Both the position numbers and the translations under genes were made by a program. From the NCBI GenBank assembly GCA_963977065.1, contig CAXBNF010000001.1, positions 310,001 through 374,000 of the forward strand: a DNA stretch of 64,000 bases, given 5' to 3'. The stretch comes from Planktosalinus sp963977065 (GTDB lineage Bacteria > Bacteroidota > Bacteroidia > Flavobacteriales > Flavobacteriaceae). Below, one piece after another: positions 33,159 to 42,741 of the stretch. Every line of letters begins with the position of its first letter. Positions within the stretch are counted from its first letter, which is position 1. Below the pieces are notes generated by a model, which did not search any database, was not told the DNA's origin, and saw only the letters and a program-made list of their open reading frames with translations.

Positions 33159-33236
33159 ACCATAGCATAAGTAGGTTAAGTTTATGGTAAATTTGGGGCA
33201 AAAAAGGGGAAACATTTGTTTCCCCTTTTTTATTTT
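33159..33236 (+). ncRNA. Predicted small RNA, copy 2
   Basis: Second copy, about 215 nt downstream. The -7 box TATATTTG is at 33147-33154. Stem ACCAT/ATGGT (33159-33163, 33184-33188) encloses the same loop, now ending GUUU, followed by AATTTGGGGCAAAA and a strong terminator (AAAAAGGGGAAAC / GTTTCCCCTTTTT) with T tail. The loop at 33168-33183 is a perfect 16-nt antisense of the CAP lipoprotein leader at 11729-11744. The terminator could also stop sodA transcripts coming from the other strand. Confidence 0.82.
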
Positions 33237-33253
33237 CACCTGTTAGGATTTTC

Positions 33254-33862
33254 TTATTTGTTTTGAGCATATTGTGCTCCCACCTCTTCCCAATCAATCA
33301 CTTTAAAAAAAGCATTGATATAATCGGGTCTTCTGTTTTGATAGTGAAGATAATAAGCGTGTTCCCATACATCAATTCCTAAAATAGGAGTTCCTCCACA
33401 GCCCACTCCGGGCATTAATGGATTGTCTTGATTGGGAGTTCCACAAACTTCAACTTTACCTCCTTCATGAACACATAACCAAGCCCAACCAGAACCAAAC
33501 TGAGTTGCAGCCGCGGTTGAAAAAGCATCCTTAAAGGCTTCAAAACTTCCAAAAGAAGCGTCAATAGCCTTTGCAAGTTCTCCTTGAGGCTTGCCTCCAC
33601 CATTGGGGGACATCACATTCCAAAAAAGTCTGTGATTGTAAAAGCCTCCACCATTATTTCTAACGGCTTTGTCTTTCATGTCCAGATTTATCAATATGTT
33701 TTCGATGGTTTTTCCCTCTTTGTCTGTGCCATTTATGGCATCATTAAGCTTTGAAGTATAACCGGCATGATGTTTGCCGTGATGTATTTCCATTGTTCTC
33801 GCATCGATATGAGGCTCAAGAGCATCATATGCATATTTTAGTTTTGGTAGTTCAAATGACAT
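33254..33862 (-). CDS. sodA: Superoxide dismutase (Fe/Mn type)
   Basis: A 202-residue cytoplasmic enzyme converting superoxide to peroxide and oxygen. Metal ligands are the first His in MEIHHGKHHAGY (about residue 27), His in FYNHRLFW, and Asp and His in DVWEHAYYLHYQNRR. Length and motifs are standard. Fe versus Mn preference cannot be decided. It shares the intergenic stretch with the two sRNAs, transcribed towards it. Confidence 0.96.
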   Translation of the reverse strand: MSFELPKLKYAYDALEPHIDARTMEIHHGKHHAGYTSKLNDAINGTDKEGKTIENILINLDMKDKAVRNNGGGFYNHRLFWNVMSPNGGGKPQGELAKAIDASFGSFEAFKDAFSTAAATQFGSGWAWLCVHEGGKVEVCGTPNQDNPLMPGVGCGGTPILGIDVWEHAYYLHYQNRRPDYINAFFKVIDWEEVGAQYAQNK

Positions 33863-33890
33863 AATTTTTGTTTTAAATGTTACTAATTCT

Positions 33891-33898
33891 CAAATTTA
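33891..33898 (-). promoter_or_regulatory. -7 box (TAAATTTG) of sodA
   Basis: Matches TAnnTTTG on the minus strand, 28 nt before the sodA ATG. No consensus -33 box seen. Confidence 0.4.
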
Positions 33899-34014
33899 CA
33901 AAGAATCAATTTAATTTTCTGTTATAGTTTCTATAAAGAACAAATGATACTATTAAAAAAGATGATACTTTTGAAAAATTTGTTCTTATGTTCTTATCTT
34001 AGTAAAAAATTATT

Positions 34015-37000
34015 TTGAACAAATCTCCATCATTCACTATCTACAATGCTTCTGCCGGCTCTGGCAAGACCTTTACTATTGTTAAGGCATATTTAACCAA
34101 ACTAATTTCTTCAAATAAACCTGATTTTTTTAAACACATTCTTGCCATCACTTTTACAAACAAAGCTGTGGGTGAAATGAAAGAAAGAATTTTGGAAAAT
34201 CTCTTTGCATTTTCTAAAGAAACTATTTTGGAAAATGAGACCGTTTTATTTTCATTGGTATGCGAAGAAACACAACTCAAACCCACAGAAGTTCGTAATA
34301 GAGCTAAAAATGCTGTTAATTATATATTACACAACTTTAGTAGCTTTGATGTGGAGACAATTGACAGGTTTAATCATCGTCTTATTCGCACCTTTGCGAA
34401 GGACTTAAAATTACCCACAAACTTTGAGGTCCATCTTGATTTGGAAAACTTAATGGCAGAGGCTGTTGATAAACTAATCTCAAAAGTGGGAATTGACAAA
34501 GATTTAACCACAATCATCTTAGATTTTAGTTTTGAAAAAGTAGCAGAAGATAAAAGTTGGGATATTTCCTCAGACTTAAGAAAGATAGGAAAGCTTTTAT
34601 ACAGTGAAAATGAAATACCACATACTGAAAAGCTAAAAGACAAAACACTCACCGATTTTAAAAATCTCAAAACACAACTTTCAAATCAAAAACAACTAAT
34701 AGAAAAGGAGCTAATATCATTAGCAAAAGATTTTTTTGATATATTGACAAAAAACAATCTTCAGGAAACAGACTTTAATGGCGCATATCTACCAGGATAT
34801 TTCAAAAAAATTATCGACAAAAATATAGACATTTCAAAACCTCCTAAATGGCATGAAACTTTAGGAGACTCTGCACTATATCCTCAAAGGGTGACCAATG
34901 ATGTCAAAAAAACACTTGATCAATTAAGTCAACAAATTGTTTCGATATTTCACAAATCCAAAACTTGGATTTATCAACTTGAATTTATAGAAATACTTTC
35001 ACGAAATGTAAATTCCCTTTCTTTGATTAATGCAATTCAAAGGGAGTATTTAAGCCTTCAAGAAGAAAAAAAGATACTTCCCATTTCAGAATTTAATGTG
35101 CGTATTAATAAGGAAATTAAACAACAGCCGGCACCTTTTATTTATGAACGGTTGGGTGAAAAATACAAACACTTTTTTGTTGATGAATTTCAGGACACCT
35201 CTCAGTTGCAGTGGCAAAATTTAACCCCATTAATTGAGAACGCCCTGTCTCAATCTGATTCCAAAAACAAAACCGGAAGTCTTATGCTGGTTGGTGACGC
35301 TAAACAATCAATATATAGATGGCGGGGGGGAGATCCTGATCAATTTATTAGCTTGTATGACAATTTTAACCCATTTCCGGCTGCTTCAAAAGAGGTCAAA
35401 AATTTGGATACAAACTTTAGGAGTTATGATGAAATAATTCAATTTAACAACTCCTTTTTTACGTATGTATCAAACTATTTTGGATCTGAACACCATAAAG
35501 AACTATATACAGTTGGAAACGCACAAAGTATGACCAACAAAAAAGGTGGTTTTGTTTCAATCTCATTTATAGATGCTAAAAATAATATAGAAAGTGATGA
35601 GCTTTATCCGCTTCGGGTTTTGGAAATAATCACTAATCAACTATCAAAAGGATATTCAAAAAAGGATATTTGTATTTTGGTCAGAAAAAACAAACAGGGA
35701 GTAGCGCTTGCTGAGTTTTTGTCAAATCATCAATTGGATGTTATTTCATCAGAAGCATTGTTGTTAGAAAGTGCTCCTGAAATTCAATTCATTTTGCAGG
35801 TTTTAAAAGTTATTCAAAATTTTGATGATAAAAAATCAAAAGCCAATATCTTGTATTTTTTACACTCCCATTTGAACATTGAAAAGCCTTTACACAATTT
35901 CATAGAAGAATTTTTACCACTTTCAAAAACTGTATTTGAAAAGGCTTTAAGAAGATATGAAGTTCACTTTAATTTCCAGACTCCAACAATTACTCCACTT
36001 TATGATCTCTGTGAAACAATATGTCAAAGCTTTTCACTTTCAGAAAATCGGGTTGCCTATGTGCAGTCTTTTTTAGAATTGGTTTTTGAGTTTTCAGAGT
36101 CAGAAAGTACTACCATAAACGATTTTCTTGAGTTTTGGGAAGCCAAAAAGAAAAACAGCAGCGTTGATATGTCAAGTGACTTGGATGCTATAAAAATTAT
36201 GACAATTCACAAGGCAAAAGGACTCGAGTACCCTGTGGTAATCTACCCTTATGCAGATGATGAGATTCATGATTTCAAGAAAGACAAGCTCTGGTTTCCA
36301 CTGGAAGAAAGTCAATTTTCAGGGTTTTCAGAAATGTTAATCCCTGTGAGTAAGAAAATGAAAAATTTTGGTGATTTGGGGAAAGCCTTTTACGAAGCAC
36401 ATGCTAAAAAATCTGAACTCGATGTCCTAAATATTGTATATGTTGCAATGACAAGGGCTGCTGAGCAACTCTTTATCGTTTCAAATAAAAAGAACAGTTC
36501 CAAAGAAAATACAACAACTAGTCTGTATAGCAATTATTTGAAAAATATCAATTTGTGGGAGGAAACTAAGGAATTTTATGACTTTGGGAGCCCTGTTAAA
36601 CCAAAAATGGGTGAGTTCGAAGCCTCACCAACTCATACTATTTCTTTTGACAAATTTGCGAAAACAACCCCTTATATTAAAACCTTACAAATTGCTACTC
36701 ATAAATCCTCTCTATGGGATACTCAAAAAGAAAAAGCTATTCAAAAAGGAGACCTCATACACGACTTATTGTCAAAAATAAAGCAGGCATCAGATATTGA
36801 TAATGCCTTAAATGTTATAATAGATCAAGGCGAAATATCTCGGGAACAATCAGACTTATTAAGTAATTTAATTAAGGATTTATTAAAACATCCACAATTA
36901 GCTGATTATTATAATGAAGAAGCAATAGCCGAAAATGAAATAGAAATTTTCACTAAAGACAACCAAAGCCTCAGGCCCGATAGAATAAACTTTATTTCAA

Positions 37001-37173
37001 AAAATACAGTAAGTATTATAGATTATAAAACAGGAGCTAAAAGCCCCAAACACTTCAAGCAAATTGATATGTATGAAAACACCTTATTAGATATGGGTTT
37101 TCAAATCAAAGAAAAACTACTTGTTTATATTAACGATGAAGTTGAGGTACATCAAGTAAGTTCAACTTCATAA
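34015..37173 (+). CDS. addA: AddA-like UvrD/Rep helicase-nuclease
   Basis: A 1052-residue subunit of a double-strand-break-processing helicase-nuclease. Walker A is ASAGSGKT at 12-19, so translation must begin just before it; the only good start is the TTG at 34015, as a stop lies four codons upstream. Further motifs: FVDEFQDTSQLQW (II), GDAKQSIYRWRGGD (III), TNFRSYDEI (IV), IMTIHKAKGLEYPV (V) and VAMTRAAEQL (VI). The C-terminal PD-(D/E)XK nuclease has IIDYKTG. addB lies downstream beyond kbl and ompA. Confidence 0.93.
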   Translation: MNKSPSFTIYNASAGSGKTFTIVKAYLTKLISSNKPDFFKHILAITFTNKAVGEMKERILENLFAFSKETILENETVLFSLVCEETQLKPTEVRNRAKNAVNYILHNFSSFDVETIDRFNHRLIRTFAKDLKLPTNFEVHLDLENLMAEAVDKLISKVGIDKDLTTIILDFSFEKVAEDKSWDISSDLRKIGKLLYSENEIPHTEKLKDKTLTDFKNLKTQLSNQKQLIEKELISLAKDFFDILTKNNLQETDFNGAYLPGYFKKIIDKNIDISKPPKWHETLGDSALYPQRVTNDVKKTLDQLSQQIVSIFHKSKTWIYQLEFIEILSRNVNSLSLINAIQREYLSLQEEKKILPISEFNVRINKEIKQQPAPFIYERLGEKYKHFFVDEFQDTSQLQWQNLTPLIENALSQSDSKNKTGSLMLVGDAKQSIYRWRGGDPDQFISLYDNFNPFPAASKEVKNLDTNFRSYDEIIQFNNSFFTYVSNYFGSEHHKELYTVGNAQSMTNKKGGFVSISFIDAKNNIESDELYPLRVLEIITNQLSKGYSKKDICILVRKNKQGVALAEFLSNHQLDVISSEALLLESAPEIQFILQVLKVIQNFDDKKSKANILYFLHSHLNIEKPLHNFIEEFLPLSKTVFEKALRRYEVHFNFQTPTITPLYDLCETICQSFSLSENRVAYVQSFLELVFEFSESESTTINDFLEFWEAKKKNSSVDMSSDLDAIKIMTIHKAKGLEYPVVIYPYADDEIHDFKKDKLWFPLEESQFSGFSEMLIPVSKKMKNFGDLGKAFYEAHAKKSELDVLNIVYVAMTRAAEQLFIVSNKKNSSKENTTTSLYSNYLKNINLWEETKEFYDFGSPVKPKMGEFEASPTHTISFDKFAKTTPYIKTLQIATHKSSLWDTQKEKAIQKGDLIHDLLSKIKQASDIDNALNVIIDQGEISREQSDLLSNLIKDLLKHPQLADYYNEEAIAENEIEIFTKDNQSLRPDRINFISKNTVSIIDYKTGAKSPKHFKQIDMYENTLLDMGFQIKEKLLVYINDEVEVHQVSSTS

Positions 37174-37180
37174 AAATAAA

Positions 37181-37188
37181 TACCTTTG
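37181..37188 (+). promoter_or_regulatory. -7 box (TACCTTTG) of kbl
   Basis: Matches TAnnTTTG in the 29-nt gap between addA and kbl, suggesting that kbl can be transcribed independently. Confidence 0.4.
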
Positions 37189-37202
37189 TAAAAATAAAAA
37201 AA

Positions 37203-38399
37203 ATGTACGGAAACATCAAAAAACATCTGGAAACTGAACTTCAGGAAATTAAAGACAACGGTCTTTTCAAAAAAGAACGTATTATTACATCAGCACAAGA
37301 TGCAGTTATAAAAATAGCAACAGGTCAGGAAGTAATTAATTTTTGTTCAAACAACTATCTGGGACTTTCTTCAAATAAGGAAGTCATTCAGGCAGCAAAA
37401 GACACTATGGACACTCACGGTTTTGGAATGTCATCGGTGCGGTTTATTTGTGGCACTCAGGATATACATAAAAAACTCGAAGCGAAAATAGCATCCTTTT
37501 ATAATACTGAAGATACCATATTATATGCCGCAGCATTTGATGCAAATGGTGGAGTTTTTGAGCCTTTATTGGGCCCTGAAGATGCTATCATTTCAGATTC
37601 TTTGAATCACGCTTCAATCATTGACGGAGTAAGGCTTTGTAAAGCAGCACGTTATAGATATGAGAATAACAATATGCAGGATCTTGAAAATCAACTTATT
37701 GAAGCTAATAAAAAAGGTGCGCGTTTTAAGATTATAGTGACAGATGGTGTTTTTTCTATGGATGGTTTGGTAGCTCCATTAGATAAAATATGTGATTTAG
37801 CAGAAAAATATGATTCAATGGTTATGATTGATGAATGCCATGCTGCCGGATTTATTGGTGAAACAGGTAGAGGAACCCTTGAAGAAAAAGGAGTGATGGG
37901 TCGCATTGATATAATAACCGGAACACTTGGCAAGGCTCTAGGAGGTGCGATGGGAGGTTATACAACAGGGAAAAAAGAAATTATTGAGATGTTGAGACAA
38001 CGCTCTAGGCCCTATTTATTTTCAAACTCATTGGCCCCAGCTATTGTGGGTGCATCTATTAAAGTATTTGAACTTTTAGAAAAAGACACCACTTTAAGAG
38101 ATAAATTAGCTGAAAACACCGCCTATTTCAAAAAAGGAATGCAAAACGCTGGTTTTGATATTATTGATGGTGATTCTGCAATAGTGCCGGTGATGCTATA
38201 TGATGCTCAACTATCTCAAAATATGGCAGATAGACTATTAGAGGAGGGTATTTATGTTATTGGATTCTTTTATCCTGTAGTGCCAAAAGGGAAGGCTAGA
38301 ATTAGGGTTCAACTTTCAGCGTCTCACACTAAAAGGCATATTGACAGTGCTTTAACTGCATTTTCTAAAGTGGGCAAGGAGTTGGGAATTATACCCTAA
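37203..38399 (+). CDS. kbl: Glycine C-acetyltransferase (2-amino-3-ketobutyrate CoA ligase)
   Basis: A 398-residue PLP enzyme of the alpha-oxoamine synthase family, acting in threonine breakdown. INFCSNNYLGLS, DSLNHASIIDG, DECHAAGFIGETGRG and the PLP lysine in TGTLGKALGGAMGGYTTG are all present. The overall similarity and the GETGRGTLEEKGV segment favour Kbl over BioF. No threonine dehydrogenase gene is nearby. Confidence 0.93.
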   Translation: MYGNIKKHLETELQEIKDNGLFKKERIITSAQDAVIKIATGQEVINFCSNNYLGLSSNKEVIQAAKDTMDTHGFGMSSVRFICGTQDIHKKLEAKIASFYNTEDTILYAAAFDANGGVFEPLLGPEDAIISDSLNHASIIDGVRLCKAARYRYENNNMQDLENQLIEANKKGARFKIIVTDGVFSMDGLVAPLDKICDLAEKYDSMVMIDECHAAGFIGETGRGTLEEKGVMGRIDIITGTLGKALGGAMGGYTTGKKEIIEMLRQRSRPYLFSNSLAPAIVGASIKVFELLEKDTTLRDKLAENTAYFKKGMQNAGFDIIDGDSAIVPVMLYDAQLSQNMADRLLEEGIYVIGFFYPVVPKGKARIRVQLSASHTKRHIDSALTAFSKVGKELGIIP

Positions 38400-38455
38400 T
38401 AAAGATAATTTGAAGAAATATTAGTTATATTTTTAAAAAATTTAGTAGATTTGGT

Positions 38456-38486
38456 TTTGTTAATAAATTTTAACAACTTACTTTTG
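38456..38486 (+). promoter_or_regulatory. Predicted promoter of the OmpA-family gene
   Basis: TTTG (38456-38459), 19 nt, TACTTTTG (38479-38486): an exact fit to the Bacteroidota consensus TTTG-N19-21-TAnnTTTG. Leader about 30 nt. Confidence 0.8.
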
Positions 38487-38520
38487 CTTCAATTAACACT
38501 TAAAATTTAAATTATTGAAT

Positions 38521-39924
38521 ATGAAACATCTTAGCAGATTTTTAGTAGCATCCATTCTGTTCTTTGGAATCAGTAATGCAGTTGCACAAGACGAAAACAA
38601 CCCTTGGGCCGTAGAATTAGGCATGAATGCGGTTGATGTTTTTCCAGTTGGCGAGGAGGATGACAGAATCCCTGCAGCCTTAAGAGGAGAAATTTTTGAT
38701 GAGTTTTTCAATGTGAACGACCATTGGAACATTTTACCCTCTGTCTCAAGATTAGCTATCTCAAGATATATGGGTAGTGGATTTGTTTTCACAGCGGCTG
38801 GTTCTGTTAACAGAATAAGTAAATTGGGAGACCTTAAGGTTAGTGATATCGGCCTAGGTACCACGAAAGATTTTACTTATTACGCAGCAGACGGTGAAGT
38901 AAAATACAGTTTCAAAAATGCTTTCAATAGCTCTTGGTTTGATCCACAAATTGGTATTGGTGGTGGTTATACTTGGGTTGATGATATTGGCTTTGGAACC
39001 GCAAACGCACTTTTGGGCTTAAAAATCTGGTTTTCTGAGTCAATAGCAATAAACCTTCAATCAACTTACAAGCACTCTTTTGAAGATAGCTATGGCATCA
39101 AACACTTCCAACATTCAGCAGGTGTTCTATTCCAGTTTGGAATGAAAGATCGTGATGGTGACGGTATTGCTGATAAAGATGATGAGTGTCCAGATACTCC
39201 TGGTCTTCCAGAATTTAATGGATGTCCTGACACAGATGGTGACGGTATTCCAGATCACTTAGACGAATGTCCTTTTGAAGCAGGTCTTCCAGAATTTAAT
39301 GGATGTCCTGATACAGATGGTGATGGTGTTCCAGATCACTTAGACGAGTGTCCTACGGTACCTGGTTTAGCTCAATTTAATGGATGTCCTGATACAGATG
39401 GTGATGGTATAGCTGATCCACAAGATGAATGTCCTGAAGTTGCAGGACCAAAAGAAAACAATGGATGTCCTTGGCCAGATAGAGATGGTGACGGTGTTCC
39501 AGATCACTTAGATGAGTGTCCAGATCTACCTGGAACTGTTGCAAACAAAGGTTGTCCTGAAGTTGATACTGAAGTTATCAAACAATTAAATGAGTTCTCT
39601 AAAACCATTTTATTTGATATAGGTAAATCAACCATTAGACAGGAATCTTTTGCAGCACTTCAAAGTATTGTTGACATTATGAGAGAATATCCAACAGCTA
39701 AATTCCATATTGAAGGTCACACAGATAGCACAGGAAGCTTAGCTCTTAACCAAAGACTTTCTAAGGAGAGAGCAGCATCTGTTCTTGATTACTTAACTAC
39801 TATTGGAATGGATAGAAGCAGACTTTCTTCAGAAGGTTATGGTCCTGACAGACCTATCGCTCCTAACACTACTGCAGCAGGAAGACAACAAAACAGACGT
39901 GTTGAAATATCTTTAGATAAATAA
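38521..39924 (+). CDS. OmpA-family outer-membrane protein with thrombospondin type-3 repeats
   Basis: A 467-residue protein. A signal peptide (cleavage near AVAQ-DE) leads to an N-terminal beta-barrel of about 200 residues. Then come about five calcium-binding TSP3 repeats (DGDGIADKDDECPDTPGL and relatives, 39148-39560), which at DNA level form imperfect direct repeats. The C-terminal OmpA peptidoglycan-binding domain has ILFDIGKSTIRQ and the GHTDSTGSLALNQRLSKERA signature. It anchors outer membrane to peptidoglycan. The strong promoter suggests high expression. Confidence 0.95.
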   Translation: MKHLSRFLVASILFFGISNAVAQDENNPWAVELGMNAVDVFPVGEEDDRIPAALRGEIFDEFFNVNDHWNILPSVSRLAISRYMGSGFVFTAAGSVNRISKLGDLKVSDIGLGTTKDFTYYAADGEVKYSFKNAFNSSWFDPQIGIGGGYTWVDDIGFGTANALLGLKIWFSESIAINLQSTYKHSFEDSYGIKHFQHSAGVLFQFGMKDRDGDGIADKDDECPDTPGLPEFNGCPDTDGDGIPDHLDECPFEAGLPEFNGCPDTDGDGVPDHLDECPTVPGLAQFNGCPDTDGDGIADPQDECPEVAGPKENNGCPWPDRDGDGVPDHLDECPDLPGTVANKGCPEVDTEVIKQLNEFSKTILFDIGKSTIRQESFAALQSIVDIMREYPTAKFHIEGHTDSTGSLALNQRLSKERAASVLDYLTTIGMDRSRLSSEGYGPDRPIAPNTTAAGRQQNRRVEISLDK

Positions 39925-39955
39925 TATTTTATAAACACATCTTAAATAAACAAAG

Positions 39956-39990
39956 AACGCCTCTGATATTTCAGAGGCGTTTCTTATTTT
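39956..39990 (+). terminator. Intrinsic terminator after the OmpA-family gene
   Basis: AACGCCTCTGA and TCAGAGGCGTT form an 11-bp stem around TATT, followed by TCTTATTTTT. It lies directly upstream of the addB start. Confidence 0.92.
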
Positions 39991-39996
39991 TATGAA

Positions 39997-42741
39997 ATGA
40001 TAACATATCTTGAAGAAATTGTTTCAGAAATACTTAGCGCACAAGAGGATCTCCAATCTTATATATTTGTTTTACCAAGCAGGCGCGCTTGTACCTTTCT
40101 TAAGAAGGAACTTATATCTCAAAATAAAACCACACAATTTTCACCTCAAATCCTTAGTATTGAAGATTTTATAGAAATCATATCAGATCTAAAAATAGCT
40201 TCTTCAATTGAACTCCTCTTTGAGTTTTATGATGCATACTTAAAGATTGAATCTATTAAAGAAAAGGAATCCTTTGAAAGCTTTTCAAGCTGGGCATCTG
40301 TTTTGCTAGATGATTTTAATGAAATTGATCGTAATCTCATCGATAGAAATAAGTTTTTTAATTACTTAGGTGATATCCAGGAAATGGAGCATTGGTATGT
40401 CAATGAACAAAAAACCCCACTTATTCAAAATTACCTTTCTTTTTGGAATTCCCTTTCTGATCTCTATTTTGAATTTACAAAAAACACCTATCAAAATGGA
40501 ATAGCTCATCAAGGATATGTATATCGCCAAGCAGCAAAAAACATGGAGTATTATAGTGATGCTCAAAAACATAAAAAACATGTTTTTATAGGTTTTAATG
40601 CCCTAAACAAAGCCGAAGAGATAATTATCAAAGAACTACTTGAAGCCGGAAATACAGAAGTTTTTTGGGATGCTGATGGATATTTTATGGACAAATCTTA
40701 TCATAGTGCCTCACTTTTTCTTAGGGAGATTAAAAGCACATGGAAATATTACAAAACAAATACGTTCAAATACATATCAAACCATTACTCTCAACCCAAA
40801 AATATAAACATTACCCAATGCTCAGGAAACATTGGTCAGGTTAAATGTGTTTCAAAATTACTTGAATCAATTCCAGAAGTCGATTTAGAAAAAACTGCAT
40901 TGGTGCTTGCAGATGAGACTTTGTTGCTGCCTGTTTTGAATTCATTGCCTCAAAATATCAAAACAGTTAATATAACGATGGGATTCCCCCTCAAATCGAT
41001 GCCTGCAACATCTTTTTTTGAACTATTTTTTAAACTTCATAAAGACAATCAATCAGTTTTTTATTACAAAGAAACGCTACAACTCATCAATCACCCTTTG
41101 GGGAGATTGCTATTTCCTGAAAGTTCCATAAAGATCGAGCAAATGGTATTACAGCGCAATTTGACTATAATTAGTTATGAAATGCTTAAATCAGTTGCAA
41201 TAACAGAGGAATCAGAATATGTTGAATGGTTGTTTTCTACTTCAAATCAACAGGTGAGTACCCTCATCAAAAACGCAAAAAGCCTACTACTTCGTCTAAA
41301 GGAAATTGCTGAAAAAAACCCAATTTTACTAGAAACTCTTTATAAGCTTCACCAGGTATGGAATAAATTACATATCCTTAACGAAAGATACAACTTTATC
41401 AAAACCACAAATACGCTCTATTCATTATTTTTCGAAATCACTTCAATCACATCTCTTGATTTCAGGGGGGAACCTTACAAAGGCCTTCAAATAATGGGAT
41501 TGCTTGAAACACGCTCATTGGATTTTGATAAAGTTATTTTAGTTTCTGTAAATGAGGGAATACTTCCGGCAGGGAAAAGTAATAAATCATTCATTACGTA
41601 TGACCTGAAAAAAGAATACCAATTGCCCACTCAGACAGAAAAAGATGCGGTCTATACTTATCATTTTTATAGTCTATTTCATAGGGCATCGTCAGTAGAC
41701 TTATTATACAACAGCCACACCTCTGGCATTCAGGCAGGAGAAAAAAGCAGGCTTCTATTGCAAATAATTAATGAGAGTCCGGTAACACATCATATTACAG
41801 AAAATATATTTTCTCCAAACATATCCGTTCCGAAAAAAGAACTCAAAGAGGTTAAAAAAACACCTTTGGTAATAAACAGATTAAAAGAGCTTGCAGCTTA
41901 TGGATTTTCACCTTCAGCTTTGACGACATATATTAGAAACCCTATAGATTTTTATAATCGCTATATTTTAGAGATAAAAGAAGTTGATGAAATTGAAGAA
42001 ACCATAGCCATAAACACCTTGGGAACCATTGTTCATGATACCTTGCAACACCTTTTTGTTCCTTTTATAAATACCGTTTTGACTAGTGAAATCTTAAAAT
42101 TAATAACGAGCAAAATAGACGCAATGGTAAGTCAACAATTTGAAAAAACGTATAAAGAAGGGAATATAAAAACCGGGAAAAATCATATCATTTTTGAAAT
42201 TGCAAAACGCTATGTTCATAGCTTTCTAAAACAAGAATTAAATCTAATTGAGAAAAATAATAAAATTATCATTACTGAAATTGAAAGTTTGAAAGAGGTA
42301 CAATTACATATTCCGGAACTTGATTTTCCAGTAAAATTAAGAGGTATGGTTGATCGCATAGATACCTTCAATGAAATTACCAGAATTATTGATTATAAAA
42401 CCGGGAAAGTAATACAATCTGATCTCAATCTTATCGACTGGGAGGAGCTTATAACAGACTACAAACACAGCAAAAAAATACAGGTGCTTTCTTATGCTCT
42501 TATGACAGCCAATTCTATACAAAATAAAATGACCAAGGCGGGTATCATTTCGTTTAAAAATCTCAATGAAGGTTATTTACCCTTCACAAAAAAAGATAGT
42601 CCCAGAGGCAAAGGAGAAAGTACTATTTCACCAGAAATGCTTTCTTCATTTAAAGATCAACTATCAAATTTAATCATTGAAATTTGCAATCCTGAGATTC
42701 CATTCACTGAAAAAGAACTACCAAAAAATGACTATTACTAA
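39997..42741 (+). CDS. addB: AddB-like nuclease subunit
   Basis: A 914-residue protein with a degenerate UvrD-like N-terminal half (FVLPSRRACTFLKKEL near residue 23, no proper Walker A) and a C-terminal PD-(D/E)XK nuclease (LRGMVDRID and RIIDYKTGKV). This is the AddB/RexB layout. I see no cysteine cluster after the nuclease motif, so it appears to lack the AddB iron-sulfur site, as seems usual in this group. It ends within the next gene by 14 nt. Confidence 0.85.
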   Translation: MITYLEEIVSEILSAQEDLQSYIFVLPSRRACTFLKKELISQNKTTQFSPQILSIEDFIEIISDLKIASSIELLFEFYDAYLKIESIKEKESFESFSSWASVLLDDFNEIDRNLIDRNKFFNYLGDIQEMEHWYVNEQKTPLIQNYLSFWNSLSDLYFEFTKNTYQNGIAHQGYVYRQAAKNMEYYSDAQKHKKHVFIGFNALNKAEEIIIKELLEAGNTEVFWDADGYFMDKSYHSASLFLREIKSTWKYYKTNTFKYISNHYSQPKNINITQCSGNIGQVKCVSKLLESIPEVDLEKTALVLADETLLLPVLNSLPQNIKTVNITMGFPLKSMPATSFFELFFKLHKDNQSVFYYKETLQLINHPLGRLLFPESSIKIEQMVLQRNLTIISYEMLKSVAITEESEYVEWLFSTSNQQVSTLIKNAKSLLLRLKEIAEKNPILLETLYKLHQVWNKLHILNERYNFIKTTNTLYSLFFEITSITSLDFRGEPYKGLQIMGLLETRSLDFDKVILVSVNEGILPAGKSNKSFITYDLKKEYQLPTQTEKDAVYTYHFYSLFHRASSVDLLYNSHTSGIQAGEKSRLLLQIINESPVTHHITENIFSPNISVPKKELKEVKKTPLVINRLKELAAYGFSPSALTTYIRNPIDFYNRYILEIKEVDEIEETIAINTLGTIVHDTLQHLFVPFINTVLTSEILKLITSKIDAMVSQQFEKTYKEGNIKTGKNHIIFEIAKRYVHSFLKQELNLIEKNNKIIITEIESLKEVQLHIPELDFPVKLRGMVDRIDTFNEITRIIDYKTGKVIQSDLNLIDWEELITDYKHSKKIQVLSYALMTANSIQNKMTKAGIISFKNLNEGYLPFTKKDSPRGKGESTISPEMLSSFKDQLSNLIIEICNPEIPFTEKELPKNDYY

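Noticed and set aside
39148..39560. Regularly spaced direct repeats resembling a CRISPR array
   Set aside because: They are in-frame codons for thrombospondin type-3 calcium-binding repeats of the OmpA-family protein and vary between units.
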